64,000 nt of DNA from Viridibacillus arenosi (GCF_001955655.1 NZ_MSPW01000002.1:310001-374000); one strand, 5' to 3'; shown: positions 10,219 to 19,885, counted from the stretch's first letter. The notes: a model not told the origin generated them from the sequence alone. A program made the numbers and translations.

Positions 10219-11493
10219 ATGAATTATAAAGTACCTAGAGGCACTCAAGATATATTACCTGGACAGTCTGAAAAATGGCAAAAGGTTGAGGAAATCATTC
10301 GTCAGCTTTGCCAAGTATATAGATATCAAGAAATTCGCACTCCAATTTTCGAGCAGACGGAATTATTCCAACGTAGTGTTGGTGATACGACTGATATCGT
10401 GCAAAAAGAAATGTACACATTCAAAGATAGAGGAGATCGTTCTTTAACACTTCGTCCAGAAGGTACAGCGGCTGTTGTACGTTCTTACGTTGAACACAAA
10501 ATGTTCGGTCAACCTGATCAACCAGTAAAATTATCTTACATTGGTCCTATGTTCCGCTATGAACGCCAACAAGCTGGGCGTTACCGCCAATTCGTCCAAT
10601 TCGGAGTAGAAGCAATTGGTAGTAAAGATCCTGCGATTGATGCAGAAGTAATTGCACTTGCAATGGATGTGTATGAAACAGCTGGATTGAAAAACTTAAA
10701 ATTAGTGATTAACTCTTTAGGTGATGCAGATGTTCGTGCAGCTCACCGTGATGCATTAATAAAACATTTCGAACCACATATCGATGATTTCTGTTCAGAT
10801 TGTCAAAATCGTCTAGAAAAAAATCCATTACGTATTTTAGATTGTAAAGTAGATCGCGAAAATCCTTTAATGGCTACTGCGCCAGCACTAACAGATTACT
10901 TAAATGAGGAATCTGCAGCATATTTTGAAGCAGTTAAAAAATACTTAGATGTGTTAGGCATTACCTATGTAGTAGATCCAAACTTAGTACGTGGCTTGGA
11001 TTATTATAACCACACGACTTTTGAAATTATGAGTACAGCAACGGACCTAGGCGCAATTACTACTTTATGTGGTGGTGGTCGCTATAACGGTTTAGTTGAA
11101 CAAATCGGTGGTCCAGAATCACCTGGTATTGGCTTTGCAATGAGTATCGAACGTCTATTACTTGCGCTTGAAGCAGAAGGACGTTCACTTGATACAGACA
11201 ATGCGCTTGATATGTATATTGTTGCAATGGACGATCAAGCGAAGTTGAAAGCAGTAGAATTAGCAAGTTCATTTAGAGCAAAAGGTATTTCAACTGAGCT
11301 TGATTATGCGAGTCGTAAAGTAAAAGCGCAGATGAAATCAGCAGATCGTTTAGGTGCTAAGTGGGTCATCGTACTGGGTGAGTCAGAATTAGAGGAACAG
11401 GCTGCTAATGTGAAAAACATGGAATTGGGTAGCCAAGAAAAAGTACCATTCCATGACTTAGTGAACTATTTAACAAAACATAAGGTACAATAA
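10219..11493 (+). CDS. hisS: Histidyl-tRNA synthetase
   Basis: 424 residues from the ATG at 10219, identical in length to the B. subtilis enzyme. It charges tRNA-His with histidine using ATP. The class II catalytic core includes the motif 2 region ([16 protein letters not shown]), the histidine motif [11 protein letters not shown] and motif 3 ([12 protein letters not shown]), with a C-terminal anticodon-binding domain. An upstream TTG in frame at 10201 would place the Shine-Dalgarno AAAGGAG inside the gene, so it was rejected. aspS starts 15 bases later, so one T-box controls both. Confidence 0.97.
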   Translation: MNYKVPRGTQDILPGQSEKWQKVEEIIRQLCQVYRYQEIRTPIFEQTELFQRSVGDTTDIVQKEMYTFKDRGDRSLTLRPEGTAAVVRSYVEHKMFGQPDQPVKLSYIGPMFRYERQQAGRYRQFVQFGVEAIGSKDPAIDAEVIALAMDVYETAGLKNLKLVINSLGDADVRAAHRDALIKHFEPHIDDFCSDCQNRLEKNPLRILDCKVDRENPLMATAPALTDYLNEESAAYFEAVKKYLDVLGITYVVDPNLVRGLDYYNHTTFEIMSTATDLGAITTLCGGGRYNGLVEQIGGPESPGIGFAMSIERLLLALEAEGRSLDTDNALDMYIVAMDDQAKLKAVELASSFRAKGISTELDYASRKVKAQMKSADRLGAKWVIVLGESELEEQAANVKNMELGSQEKVPFHDLVNYLTKHKVQ

Positions 11494-11508
11494 TTGGAGG
11501 AAATAATC

Positions 11509-13287
11509 ATGGCAAAAAGAACGCATGAATGTGGTATTTTACGTGGCGCTCATGAAGGCGAACGCGTTGTATTAAAAGGATGGGTACAACGTCGTCGCGA
11601 TTTCGGCGGACTAATTTTCGTTGACCTACGTGATCGTACAGGACTTGTACAAATCGTTTTCAACCCAGAAAATTCTCAAGAAGCACTAGATATTGCGGAT
11701 TCTCTTCGTAGCGAATTCGTTGTAGAAGTAGAAGGTGCTGTAGCATTACGTGATCCGGAAATGATCAATCCAAACATGGAAACTGGTATGGTTGAAGTTT
11801 TAATTGATCAAATAACAATCATTAACAAAGCTAAAACACCACCGTTTGCAATTGAGGATCGCACTGAAGTAAACGAAGATCTTCGTTTAAAATACCGCTA
11901 CTTAGACTTACGTCGTCCAGTAATGTTCGATACATTCAAACTTCGCTCTGACGTGACAAAAGTAATTCGTAATTTTTTACAAGATGAAGGCTTCCTAGAA
12001 GTTGAAACACCAATCTTAACAAAGTCAACTCCAGAAGGCGCACGTGACTATTTAGTTCCTTCACGTGTACATGAAGGTGAATTTTACGCTTTACCACAAT
12101 CACCACAATTATTTAAACAATTATTAATGGTTGGTGGATTTGAGCGCTACTTCCAAATCGCACGCTGCTTCCGTGATGAAGATTTACGTGCTGATCGTCA
12201 ACCTGAATTCACTCAAATTGATATGGAAATGAGTTTCATGTCACAAGATGAAATCATCGAATTAAACGAAAAATTAATTCAAAAAGTTATGAAAGAAGTT
12301 AAAGGAATTGATATTCCAGCTCCATTCCAACGTATGACTTATAAAGATGCAATGTCTCGTTACGGTTCTGATAAGCCTGATGTTCGCTTTGACTTAGAAC
12401 TTATTGAATTAAGCGATGTTGTTGCAGGTTGTAACTTTAAAGTATTTGCAAGTACTGTTGAAAATGGAGGCCAAGTAAAAGGTCTTAATATCAAAGGTGC
12501 AAACGACAAATACTCTCGTAAAGATCTTGATGAACTAACAAAATTTGTTGGTCGTTACGGTGCGAAAGGTCTTGCGTGGATTAAAGTAACTGAAGAAGGA
12601 TTAACTGGTCCAATCGGTAAGTTCTTTGATGATGAATTTGGTGAAAAACTTGTTGAACGTATGCAAGCTGAACCAGGTGATACATTAGTATTCGTAGCTG
12701 ATAAAAAATCAGTTGTTGCTGATTCACTAGGTGCTTTACGTAAAAAACTTGGAAAAGACCTTGGATTAATTGATGAATCTCGTTTTGCATTCCTATGGAT
12801 TACAGAGTGGCCATTACTTGAATACAGCGAAGATGATGACCGTTACTATGCAGCGCATCACCCATTCACTCGTCCATTTGATGAAGATCTTGAAAAAATG
12901 GTTACTGAACCGGGTGCAGTTAAAGCACAAGCGTATGACATCGTATTAAATGGCTACGAACTTGGTGGCGGATCATTACGTATTCACGAAAAAGATTTAC
13001 AAGAAAAAATGTTCAAAACACTTGGTTTCACTGATGAAGAAGCAAAAGAACAATTTGGTTTCTTAATGAATGCGTTTGAGTATGGAACTCCTCCACACGG
13101 TGGTTTAGCATTCGGTCTCGACCGTTTCATTATGTTACTGGCTGGTCGTGACAACTTACGTGATACAATTGCATTCCCTAAAACTGCAAGTGCAAGTTGT
13201 GTTTTAACAAATGCGCCAAGTACAGTATCATTAGCGCAATTGGATGAGTTAAATATCCGCACAAAAACATTGGCTGACGAGAAGTAA
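11509..13287 (+). CDS. aspS: Aspartyl-tRNA synthetase
   Basis: 592 residues from the ATG at 11509, the same as B. subtilis. It charges tRNA-Asp, and possibly tRNA-Asn where asparagine is made by the GatCAB route. It has an N-terminal OB-fold anticodon domain, the class II core with the flipping-loop region and motif 2 ([16 protein letters not shown]), the bacterial GAD insertion (about 280-420) and motif 3 ([12 protein letters not shown]). TTG at 11494, immediately after hisS, was rejected because GGAGG lies at 11496-11500, correctly spaced for the ATG at 11509. Confidence 0.97.
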   Translation: MAKRTHECGILRGAHEGERVVLKGWVQRRRDFGGLIFVDLRDRTGLVQIVFNPENSQEALDIADSLRSEFVVEVEGAVALRDPEMINPNMETGMVEVLIDQITIINKAKTPPFAIEDRTEVNEDLRLKYRYLDLRRPVMFDTFKLRSDVTKVIRNFLQDEGFLEVETPILTKSTPEGARDYLVPSRVHEGEFYALPQSPQLFKQLLMVGGFERYFQIARCFRDEDLRADRQPEFTQIDMEMSFMSQDEIIELNEKLIQKVMKEVKGIDIPAPFQRMTYKDAMSRYGSDKPDVRFDLELIELSDVVAGCNFKVFASTVENGGQVKGLNIKGANDKYSRKDLDELTKFVGRYGAKGLAWIKVTEEGLTGPIGKFFDDEFGEKLVERMQAEPGDTLVFVADKKSVVADSLGALRKKLGKDLGLIDESRFAFLWITEWPLLEYSEDDDRYYAAHHPFTRPFDEDLEKMVTEPGAVKAQAYDIVLNGYELGGGSLRIHEKDLQEKMFKTLGFTDEEAKEQFGFLMNAFEYGTPPHGGLAFGLDRFIMLLAGRDNLRDTIAFPKTASASCVLTNAPSTVSLAQLDELNIRTKTLADEK

Positions 13288-13297
13288 ATCTTTTGAA

Positions 13298-13326
13298 TTG
13301 TCAGAATTAATATGGTAATATGTAAT
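13298..13326 (+). promoter_or_regulatory. Promoter of the 6S RNA gene
   Basis: TTGTCA (13298-13303) and TGTAAT (13321-13326) are 17 bases apart and place the start within a few bases of the predicted 6S RNA 5' end. Confidence 0.65.
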
Positions 13327-13330
13327 TAAA

Positions 13331-13515
13331 GCGAATCCTGATGTGTTCGTTATAAGCTTATCAGTTTTGACCGAACATTTTATCGTTGGGAGTTCACATT
13401 TTGAAATGGCGAACATGCCTGTCATGGGACGTTTAAAATTTCGAAGAGAACACCCACCTGCTTATTGCGGGTTCAAAACGATTAGATTTTTAGACGGCAC
13501 AATCGGGATTCGTTA
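13331..13515 (+). ncRNA. ssrS: 6S RNA (BsrA/6S-1 type)
   Basis: A closing stem pairs GCGAATCCTGAT near 13331 with ATCGGGATTCGT near 13502, enclosing about 160 bases with the long hairpin shape of 6S RNA. The 5' text (TCCTGATGTGTTCGTT) closely resembles my recollection of B. subtilis 6S-1 RNA. That RNA is encoded at the same place, between aspS and yrvM/tcdA. 6S RNA mimics an open promoter and sequesters sigma-A RNA polymerase in stationary phase. A promoter sits directly upstream and a terminator 14 bases downstream. No protein reading frame of note crosses the segment. Confidence 0.85.
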
Positions 13516-13528
13516 ACTATTAAATCAC

Positions 13529-13565
13529 CCCCTCTCAAAGAAAATTGAGAGGGGTTTTATTTTAC
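13529..13565 (+). terminator. Terminator after 6S RNA (and aspS)
   Basis: CCCCTCTCAA pairs perfectly with TTGAGAGGGG and is followed by TTTTATTTT. Confidence 0.88.
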
Positions 13566-13700
13566 TTTCAAACATTAATTTTCGATTTAAATACTATAAA
13601 ATTGATTTTATTGTAAAATTTATATAATTATATTAATTCGTTTGAATTATTTTTTCGACTAAGGATATTAAAGTGTGAAATCGATCATTTTTTCATTACT

Positions 13701-13716
13701 ATTGGTATAATATTGG
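13701..13716 (+). promoter_or_regulatory. Extended -10 promoter of nagB with possible NagR half-site
   Basis: TATAAT at 13706-13711 is preceded by TGG, an extended -10; no good -35 is visible. The surrounding ATTGGTATA is identical to the first half of the NagR-like operator in front of nagA, so the regulator may bind here, but the second half is not conserved. The rest of the 240-base gap is AT-rich with no other signal. Confidence 0.45.
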
Positions 13717-13807
13717 AAAAATAAACATTTTTTTATTTTTTTGTTGGCTTCCATAGAAATAATGGTTTAAAGTGTAAGTAAATAAATTGAAATGAGAAGG
13801 TGTATTA

Positions 13808-14527
13808 ATGGAGATGAGTAATCACATAAAAACAGCATTAAAGGTTGAAACGATTATTGATTTAGATACATTATATGATCGAGCATTTAACGTTCTAAAA
13901 GAGGCGGTACATAACGGTTCCAAAAACTTTGGTTTGGCTACAGGTGGAACTATGCTTCCTCTTTATGAGCGGATTCGTAATAGTGAACTTGATTTTACTC
14001 AGTGTGAAAGTGTTAACTTAGACGAGTATGTCGGACTTCCGAAAGCGCATCCTGAAAGTTATATATCGTTTATGAAACAACAGCTCTTCAATGAAAAGCC
14101 ATTTAAAAAATCTAATTTACCTAATGGAGAGGCACAAGATCCACATGAAGAAGCTGCTCGTTATGAAGCGCTTTTACAAAAAATGAAGTTAGATTTCCAA
14201 TTACTTGGAATTGGAGAAAATGGGCATATAGGTTTTAATGAACCTGGCACAGCGTTTGATAGTGAAACACATGTTGTTGAACTTGAAGAATCGACTAGAA
14301 TAGCAAATGCAAGATTTTTTAATTCTCTAGATGAAGTACCTACTAAGGCAATTACAATGGGTATTTCTTCAATCATGCGTGCAGAACAAATTTTATTAAT
14401 TGCGGTTGGCGAGAAGAAACGTACTGCTTTAGAAGCGTTGTTAAAAGGTGAAGTGACTGAAGAAATACCAGTAACAATCTTGAAAAAACATCCGAATGTT
14501 ACTGTGTTAACTGATTTAGTAATCTAA
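13808..14527 (+). CDS. nagB: Glucosamine-6-phosphate deaminase
   Basis: 239 residues. It converts glucosamine-6-phosphate to fructose-6-phosphate and ammonia, the last step of GlcNAc breakdown. The family motifs are present: LATGGTMLPLY (phosphate loop), SVNLDEYVGL with the general-base Asp, and GIGENGHIGFNEPGTAF with the catalytic His. The first 30 residues are more divergent than usual. AGAAGG lies seven bases before the ATG at 13808; an ATG two codons later is possible. Unlike in most Bacillus it is its own transcription unit ahead of nagA, with promoter and terminator on either side. Confidence 0.95.
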   Translation: MEMSNHIKTALKVETIIDLDTLYDRAFNVLKEAVHNGSKNFGLATGGTMLPLYERIRNSELDFTQCESVNLDEYVGLPKAHPESYISFMKQQLFNEKPFKKSNLPNGEAQDPHEEAARYEALLQKMKLDFQLLGIGENGHIGFNEPGTAFDSETHVVELEESTRIANARFFNSLDEVPTKAITMGISSIMRAEQILLIAVGEKKRTALEALLKGEVTEEIPVTILKKHPNVTVLTDLVI

Positions 14528-14545
14528 ATAGAATGTTTAAATGAA

Positions 14546-14594
14546 GCTTTCAAGTGAATGGGCGTTGTTTCCTATGGGCTCTTGAAAGTTTTTT
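14546..14594 (+). terminator. Terminator after nagB
   Basis: CTTTCAAG (14547-14554) pairs with CTTGAAAG (14581-14588) across a long loop and is followed by six T. Weaker than the others because of the 26-base loop. Confidence 0.6.
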
Positions 14595-14814
14595 GTAAAA
14601 CGAAGATGAAAAAAGTGTAGGTAAGAGTAGTAATTGTTCCTGAAAGAGAATATATTTTAAATATAAGAGAATCATTTTTGATGAAATGCTGTATGATTCA
14701 ACTTATTATTTAAGAGTTTGAATTAAGAAAAGAAGCTATTAAACAAATTGTTATACCTTTAAAATATTTACTATTCTATTTATTCAATAAATTAAAGGAA
14801 TTAAGAACTTTTGC

Positions 14815-14843
14815 TTTTCATTTATATGGAAACGTTTTATAAT
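14815..14843 (+). promoter_or_regulatory. Promoter of the nagA operon
   Basis: TTTTCA (14815-14820) and a perfect TATAAT (14838-14843) are separated by 17 bases. It is overlapped by the cre-like and NagR-like sites described separately. Confidence 0.65.
14826..14840 (+). promoter_or_regulatory. Candidate CcpA site (cre)
   Basis: ATGGAAACGTTTTAT matches the core of the cre consensus (TG..AA.CG....), with deviations at the last two positions. It lies between the -35 and -10 of the nagA promoter, where CcpA binding would repress during growth on preferred carbon sources. Confidence 0.5.
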
Positions 14844-14863
14844 TGGTATAGACAACTATACCA
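14842..14863 (+). promoter_or_regulatory. NagR (GntR/YvoA-type) operator, dre-like
   Basis: ATTGGTATAGACAACT closely resembles the dre sites bound by B. subtilis NagR/YvoA. It is also part of the palindrome TGGTATAG-ACAA-CTATACCA (14844-14863). It directly follows the -10 and would cover the transcription start. The regulator gene lies in the same operon. Confidence 0.7.
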
Positions 14864-15131
14864 TTTGGTAATTTGGGAGATATATAGGGAAGGTTTTAAA
14901 TTAGAGTTCCTGCATAAAAATGGATAAGTCTTCGAAGTTCTCAATTCAATATATTCTTTTGTAATGATCGGTTTCCGCTATAGGAAGCTCTTTCAGATAG
15001 AGATGGTTATTATCAAAGAACAAAAAATGCATAAAATAAGCATTGAAATACTTCGATTAATTAATAGCTAGCTGAGGTAAGGTAGGATACTGAAAATCAG
15101 AAAGAAGGGATGATTTTTTCTGGTTTTAATT
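14864..15131 (+). other. Long untranslated leader of nagA
   Basis: About 290 bases separate the predicted start of transcription from the nagA start codon. I see no credible reading frame. A weak AT-rich hairpin (AAAATCA with TGATTTT, about 15094-15118) lies just before the ribosome binding site. The stretch 14595-14814 upstream of the promoter is AT-rich and shows nothing I recognise. Confidence 0.4.
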
Positions 15132-15145
15132 AGGAGATATTGTAC

Positions 15146-16315
15146 ATGAGTGAAACAATTCTAATTTCAAATGTAACGATCGTTAACTATGACCAAGATG
15201 CATTTGTAGGTGATATTTACCTGGAAGAAGGTAAAATTACGAAAGTAGGTAAGGGATTAAGTATTCAAGCACAGCATACTATTGATGGGACCTCTAAAGG
15301 ATGGATTGTTTTCCCCGGATATATTGATATGCATATACACGGATCAGCTGGTTTTGACGCCATGGACGCAACAGAAGAAGCATTGCGAGGCATAGCTCGT
15401 TCGTTACCTAAAGAGGGGACGACAAGTTTTCTTGCAACGACTATGACGCAGTCAGTAGATGCGATTGAAGCAACTTTAAAAAATGCTGCAACTTTTAAAG
15501 GGACTTTAAATGAGGCGGAAATGTTAGGGATACATGTTGAAGGTCCATATATATCAAAGGAAAGAGCCGGGGCACAACCGATACAATATATTATTGAACC
15601 GTCTATTCAGCAGTTTCATCACTGGCAAGAACTTAGTGAAGGTCGCATAAAACAAATTACAGTAGCTCCCGAAGTAAATAATGGTTTTGAATTTATCGAG
15701 AAAATTAGTAAAGAAAGAATCGTTGTATCATTAGGTCATTCAGATGCTATATCTGATGAAATAGAGCATGCCGTTGGAATCGGCGCAAAACAAGCAACTC
15801 ACTTATATAACCAAATGCGTCCTTTTCATCATCGAGAACCAGGTGTTGTTGGAGATGTATTACTAGAAGATGATTTGAAGGTAGAAATTATAGCAGATTT
15901 CATCCATAGTCACCCTAAATCTGTTATATTCGCTTATCGATTAAAGGGAGCATCTCGAGTTATTTTGATAACTGATGCCATGAGGGCGAAAGGTCTGGAT
16001 TATGGTGTTTATGATTTAGGCGGCCAAGCGGTACATGTAACTGAAACTGGTGCACATTTATCCGATGGTACGTTAGCTGGAAGTGTACTAACAATGGAAC
16101 AAGCTGTGAAAAATATACATGCTGTCACGAAATGTACATTGCAGGAATTAGTAGCTATGTCTTCCAACAATGCTGCTAATCAGCTTGAATTACCATCCAA
16201 AGGGTATATCGGTAAAGGGATGGATGCAGATCTAGTTATTTTAGATGAAGATTTAAATGTACAAAAGACTATCTGTCGCGGTAAAGTTGTATATGAAAAA
16301 AATAACAAGCTGTAG
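15146..16315 (+). CDS. nagA: N-acetylglucosamine-6-phosphate deacetylase
   Basis: 389 residues. It hydrolyses GlcNAc-6-phosphate to glucosamine-6-phosphate and acetate, feeding NagB or cell-wall synthesis. It is an amidohydrolase-fold enzyme. The visible motifs are HIHGSAGFD (metal-binding HxH), HVEGPYISKERAGAQ, SLGHSDA, ATHLYNQM and the catalytic-Asp motif ITDAM. AGGAG at 15132-15136 sets the ATG at 15146 over a TTG two codons upstream. It heads an operon nagA-nagR-SIS-ptsH-ptsI with gaps of 35 bases or less. Confidence 0.97.
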   Translation: MSETILISNVTIVNYDQDAFVGDIYLEEGKITKVGKGLSIQAQHTIDGTSKGWIVFPGYIDMHIHGSAGFDAMDATEEALRGIARSLPKEGTTSFLATTMTQSVDAIEATLKNAATFKGTLNEAEMLGIHVEGPYISKERAGAQPIQYIIEPSIQQFHHWQELSEGRIKQITVAPEVNNGFEFIEKISKERIVVSLGHSDAISDEIEHAVGIGAKQATHLYNQMRPFHHREPGVVGDVLLEDDLKVEIIADFIHSHPKSVIFAYRLKGASRVILITDAMRAKGLDYGVYDLGGQAVHVTETGAHLSDGTLAGSVLTMEQAVKNIHAVTKCTLQELVAMSSNNAANQLELPSKGYIGKGMDADLVILDEDLNVQKTICRGKVVYEKNNKL

Positions 16316-16350
16316 TTTTGGTAGGGGCTACATGAAAGGTGGGGAAATGC

Positions 16351-17073
16351 TTGTTAGATAAAAATTCACCAGTTCCAATGTATATACAAATTGAAGAATT
16401 TTTAAAAGGTAAAATTTTCGAAGAGGAATATAAGATAGGTGAGAATATTCCTTCTGAAAGAGAGTTTTCTGAACAGTTAGGTGTAAGCCGTATGACCGTA
16501 AGGCATGCCATCACAAATTTAGTAAATAGTGGCTTGCTTTATAGAGAAAAAGGACGCGGTACATACGTAGCGAATCCAAAATTAGAGCAACCATTAAGCG
16601 GATTGACAAGTTTTACAGAAGATATGCGTTCAAGAGGCTATGAGCCAAGTAATAAACTTATTCGCTTTGAGAAAATTATACCTCCAATTGATATTGCAAA
16701 GGCATTGCAAATGAAAACGGGAGATGAAGTATTTTCAGTTGTCCGAATTCGTAACGCAGATCAGCTACCAATGGCTATTGAACGAACGTATATACCAGTA
16801 GAAATCATTCCTGACTTAGATAAAAGTATGGTTTTGGGTTCGTTATACTCTCTAATAGAAGAAAGACATCATCAAAAGATTGGTCATGCTTCGCAGTTAA
16901 TGGAAGCGGCACTAGTAACAAAAGAAGATAGTAAGCTATTGAATATTGAGCAACCATCAGCTGTATTAATTATTGAACGAAAAAGTTATTTAAGTACTGG
17001 AATACCGTTTGAATTAGTGCGTAGTACATATCGTGCAGATCGCTATAAATTTATTAGTGAAATACAGAGGTGA
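16351..17073 (+). CDS. nagR: GntR-family (HutC/UTRA) repressor of amino-sugar genes
   Basis: 240 residues from TTG at 16351. It has an N-terminal winged helix (PSEREFSEQLGVSRMTVRHA near residues 30-50) and a C-terminal UTRA effector domain beginning with LSGLTSFTEDM. Overall it is close to B. subtilis NagR/YvoA, which senses GlcN-6-P/GlcNAc-6-P and represses nag genes. A GTG at 16339 would extend the frame but falls inside the AAGGTGGGG ribosome binding site, and the TTG start aligns with known N-termini. The operators at 14842 and near 21190 and 21295 are the likely targets, so it is probably autoregulated. Confidence 0.9.
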   Translation: MLDKNSPVPMYIQIEEFLKGKIFEEEYKIGENIPSEREFSEQLGVSRMTVRHAITNLVNSGLLYREKGRGTYVANPKLEQPLSGLTSFTEDMRSRGYEPSNKLIRFEKIIPPIDIAKALQMKTGDEVFSVVRIRNADQLPMAIERTYIPVEIIPDLDKSMVLGSLYSLIEERHHQKIGHASQLMEAALVTKEDSKLLNIEQPSAVLIIERKSYLSTGIPFELVRSTYRADRYKFISEIQR

Positions 17074-17077
17074 TAAC

Positions 17078-17797
17078 ATGCATCAATATTTTCAAGAGGT
17101 TCAACAATTATTAAATGTAATAGTAGAAGAAGAACAATCAAATATGACAAAAGCAGCCGAATTGATAGCTGAGCGTATCCAAAACGGAGGTATATTACAA
17201 CTATTCGGTTGTGGTCATTCCCATATTCTAGCACAAGAAGCTTTTTATCGTGCTGGTGGATTAGTACCAGTACGTCCCATATTCATTGAGCCATTGATGT
17301 TACATAAAGGTGCACTGACCTCTTCTGCAAATGAGAAGGATCCAAATTTCGTTTCGCAACATCGTCATCAATTTGAATTCAATCCACATGATGTATTAAT
17401 AATTGTTTCCACATCAGGAAGAAATGTTGTACCTATTGATGTTGCATTACTAGCAAAAGAAGCTGGGGTGCGTGTTATTTCATTACAGTCACTTCATTAT
17501 AAAGAGCAAGTTTCAAAACATAGTACAGGAAAACGCCTAGAAGAAATGGCAGACTTCGTATTAGATACGCATATCCCAATAGGTGATGGGTTATTGTGGA
17601 AAAATAGCGTGCAGTATGGTCCCGCATCTACGACTATCGGTTCTGCTATCTTGAATACTACACTATCTCAAGTGATTGAAATTTTAGCTAGTGAAGGAGT
17701 CGAGCCGCCAGTATTTGAAAGTGCAAATCTAGACGGTAGTAAAGAAAAAAATGATTGTATGATAGCGAAGTATAGTAGAAGAATAAACTTCGAATAA
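17078..17797 (+). CDS. SIS-domain sugar isomerase-like protein (UPF0309)
   Basis: 239 residues from the ATG at 17078, with AGAGG upstream, four bases past the nagR stop. It is a single SIS phosphosugar-binding domain: GGILQLFGCGHSHILAQE near 35-52, the IIVSTSGRN motif near 107-115 and the conserved GDGLLW and ASTTIGSAILNT segments. It belongs to UPF0309, found beside nagA in other bacteria. It is not MurQ: it is about 60 residues shorter and I do not see the MurQ signature. Operon context suggests an aldose-ketose isomerase, deaminase or etherase acting on a phosphorylated amino sugar, but the reaction is unknown to me. Confidence 0.85.
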   Translation: MHQYFQEVQQLLNVIVEEEQSNMTKAAELIAERIQNGGILQLFGCGHSHILAQEAFYRAGGLVPVRPIFIEPLMLHKGALTSSANEKDPNFVSQHRHQFEFNPHDVLIIVSTSGRNVVPIDVALLAKEAGVRVISLQSLHYKEQVSKHSTGKRLEEMADFVLDTHIPIGDGLLWKNSVQYGPASTTIGSAILNTTLSQVIEILASEGVEPPVFESANLDGSKEKNDCMIAKYSRRINFE

Positions 17798-17820
17798 ATA
17801 TTAGTATGGGGGAGATTAAT

Positions 17821-18090
17821 ATGGAAAAAACTTATAAAATTACTAGTTCAGTAGGATTACATGCACGTCCATCAACGGTATTGGTTGCAGGTGTAACACC
17901 TTTCGCATCAGATATACAGCTTGAGTACAAAGGAAAAACAGTCAATTTAAAATCTATTTTGGGTGTTATGTCATTAGGTGTTCCAACCGGTGAAGTTGTT
18001 ACTATTAAAGCAGAAGGTTCAGATGCAGAAGCAGCAATCGCAAAAGTTTCAGAATTAATGATTTCAGAAGGCCTAGGACAAGAATGTTAG
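17821..18090 (+). CDS. ptsH: Phosphocarrier protein HPr
   Basis: 89 residues. HPr accepts phosphate from enzyme I on a histidine and passes it to sugar-specific IIA proteins. The active site [11 protein letters not shown] places this His at residue 14. The HPr-kinase target serine is kept in [14 protein letters not shown] (Ser45), so it can also act as CcpA co-repressor. GGGGGAG lies seven bases before the ATG at 17821. Finding the general PTS genes inside a nagA operon is less common than a free-standing ptsHI operon. Confidence 0.97.
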   Translation: MEKTYKITSSVGLHARPSTVLVAGVTPFASDIQLEYKGKTVNLKSILGVMSLGVPTGEVVTIKAEGSDAEAAIAKVSELMISEGLGQEC

Positions 18091-19802
18091 AGATTAAAGG
18101 TATTGCTGTCTCAAACGGAATTGCTATTGCGAATGCGTACTGCTTAGTAGAACCGGATCTAACCTTTGACAAATTGACTATTACTGATATAGAAGCGGAA
18201 AAATTACGCTTTAAAGAAATTGTTTCTAAAACGAAAATTGAACTTGAAGCAATTCGTGAAGCAGCGGAAAAAAAATTTGGGCACGATAAAGCAGAAATTT
18301 TCTCTGCGCATTTATTAGTCCTGCAAGACCCTGAGATGTTAAATGCAATTGATGTTCAGCTAAGTGAAGGTGTAAATGCTGAATTTGCTTTGCAAGAAAC
18401 AACAACTATGTTTATCGAGTTATTTGAATCTATGGACAATGAATACATGCAAGAACGTGCAGCTGATATTCGTGATGTAGCAAAGCGATTATTAGCGAAC
18501 TTATTGGGCATTGAATTACCTGATTATAGTCGTTTATCAAAGGATGTTATTATTGTTGCTGATGATTTGACACCATCGATGACTGCACAGCTTGATAAAA
18601 CGCATGTGAAAGGCTTTGTGACAAATATCGGGGGACGTACATCTCACTCGGCTATTTTAGCAAGAACTATGGAAATACCCGCTGTTGTAGGGACAAAAAT
18701 AGCAACTACAGATATACCCCACGGAGCTAAGATCATATTAGATGGTACAAAGGGAACAGTTTTATTAGATGCTAATGAAGAAATAATTGCTGAGTATTTA
18801 TTAGCTCAAGAAGAGCAAGCAGCAGAGAGTGCAATGTTCCAGCAATTTGTAACAGCGGAAAGTATAAGTGCTGATGGATTTCATGTAGAATTAGCGGGCA
18901 ATATTGGTAAGCCAGAGGATGTAGACAATATTTTAGCTAACGGCGGTGACGGCATTGGCTTATTCCGTACAGAGTTTTTATATATGGATCGTCAAGAATT
19001 GCCGTCAGAAGAAGAGCAATATATTGCTTATAAAACAGTACTTGAAAAAATGGGCCAAAAACCAACTGTTGTTAGAACGTTGGATATAGGTGGAGATAAA
19101 GAATTACCGTATTTGAAATTGGAGCCAGAAATGAATCCCTTCTTAGGGCATAGAGCTATAAGACTTTGTTTGGAACAACAAGATATTTTCCGTACACAGT
19201 TACGTGCACTTCTCCGTGCAAGTGTCTACGGTAATTTGAAGATTATGTTCCCTATGATTGCAACACTTGATGAATTCCGTAAAGCAAAAGCTTTATTGGA
19301 AGAAGAAAAAGAGAAGTTGTTAAGAGAAGGAATTGAAGTTTCAAGAGAAATTGAGATTGGCATGATGGTAGAAATCCCTTCAGCTGCGCTTATTGCAGAT
19401 TTATTTGCTAAAGAGGCAGATTTCCTTTCTATTGGTACAAATGATTTAATCCAATACACTTTAGCAGCAGATCGTATGAATGAAAAAGTTGCCTATTTAT
19501 ACCAACCATTCCATCCTGCCATTTTACGTCTTGTGAAAATGGTCATTGATGCTGGCCATGCGAATGGTAAATGGGTAGGTATGTGTGGAGAAATGGCCGG
19601 AGATGAAATAGCTATACCTATTTTACTCGCTTTAGGTTTAGATGAATTTTCAATGAGTGCCTCTTCTATTTTGCGCGCACGTGCGCAAATTTCAGACCTT
19701 TCAAAATTAGAATTAACGCAACATTTAGATAAGATACTATCACTTTCAACTTCCTTGGAAGTAGAACAATATATGACAAAACTATTAAACACGAACAATT
19801 AA
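18084..19802 (+). CDS. ptsI: Phosphoenolpyruvate-protein phosphotransferase (enzyme I)
   Basis: 572 residues, full length. It transfers phosphate from PEP to HPr. The phospho-histidine lies in [19 protein letters not shown] (about residue 188). The C-terminal PEP-binding barrel carries [20 protein letters not shown] and the active-site Cys motif GMCGEMAGD. The start overlaps the ptsH end by seven bases, so translation is coupled. A terminator follows, ending the nagA-ptsI operon. Confidence 0.98.
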   Translation: MLEIKGIAVSNGIAIANAYCLVEPDLTFDKLTITDIEAEKLRFKEIVSKTKIELEAIREAAEKKFGHDKAEIFSAHLLVLQDPEMLNAIDVQLSEGVNAEFALQETTTMFIELFESMDNEYMQERAADIRDVAKRLLANLLGIELPDYSRLSKDVIIVADDLTPSMTAQLDKTHVKGFVTNIGGRTSHSAILARTMEIPAVVGTKIATTDIPHGAKIILDGTKGTVLLDANEEIIAEYLLAQEEQAAESAMFQQFVTAESISADGFHVELAGNIGKPEDVDNILANGGDGIGLFRTEFLYMDRQELPSEEEQYIAYKTVLEKMGQKPTVVRTLDIGGDKELPYLKLEPEMNPFLGHRAIRLCLEQQDIFRTQLRALLRASVYGNLKIMFPMIATLDEFRKAKALLEEEKEKLLREGIEVSREIEIGMMVEIPSAALIADLFAKEADFLSIGTNDLIQYTLAADRMNEKVAYLYQPFHPAILRLVKMVIDAGHANGKWVGMCGEMAGDEIAIPILLALGLDEFSMSASSILRARAQISDLSKLELTQHLDKILSLSTSLEVEQYMTKLLNTNN

Positions 19803-19842
19803 TCTGGCTATTACAAGAAAGCAATTTCTTAGTCGCCAATAG

Positions 19843-19885
19843 AATGTCGGCAACCCCTGAAGATTGGAATTGTCGGCATTTTTTA
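19843..19885 (+). terminator. Terminator after ptsI
   Basis: AATGTCGGCAA and TTGTCGGCATT look like a direct repeat in DNA but form an 11-bp stem in RNA with two G-U pairs, followed by six T. Confidence 0.8.

Noticed and set aside
17078-17797. Calling the SIS protein MurQ (MurNAc-6P etherase)
   Set aside because: It is shorter than MurQ and lacks the signature I would expect; UPF0309 fits better.
19843-19880. TGTCGGCA repeated in direct orientation as a possible mobile-element scar
   Set aside because: In RNA the two copies pair with two G-U pairs into an 11-bp terminator stem, which explains them better.
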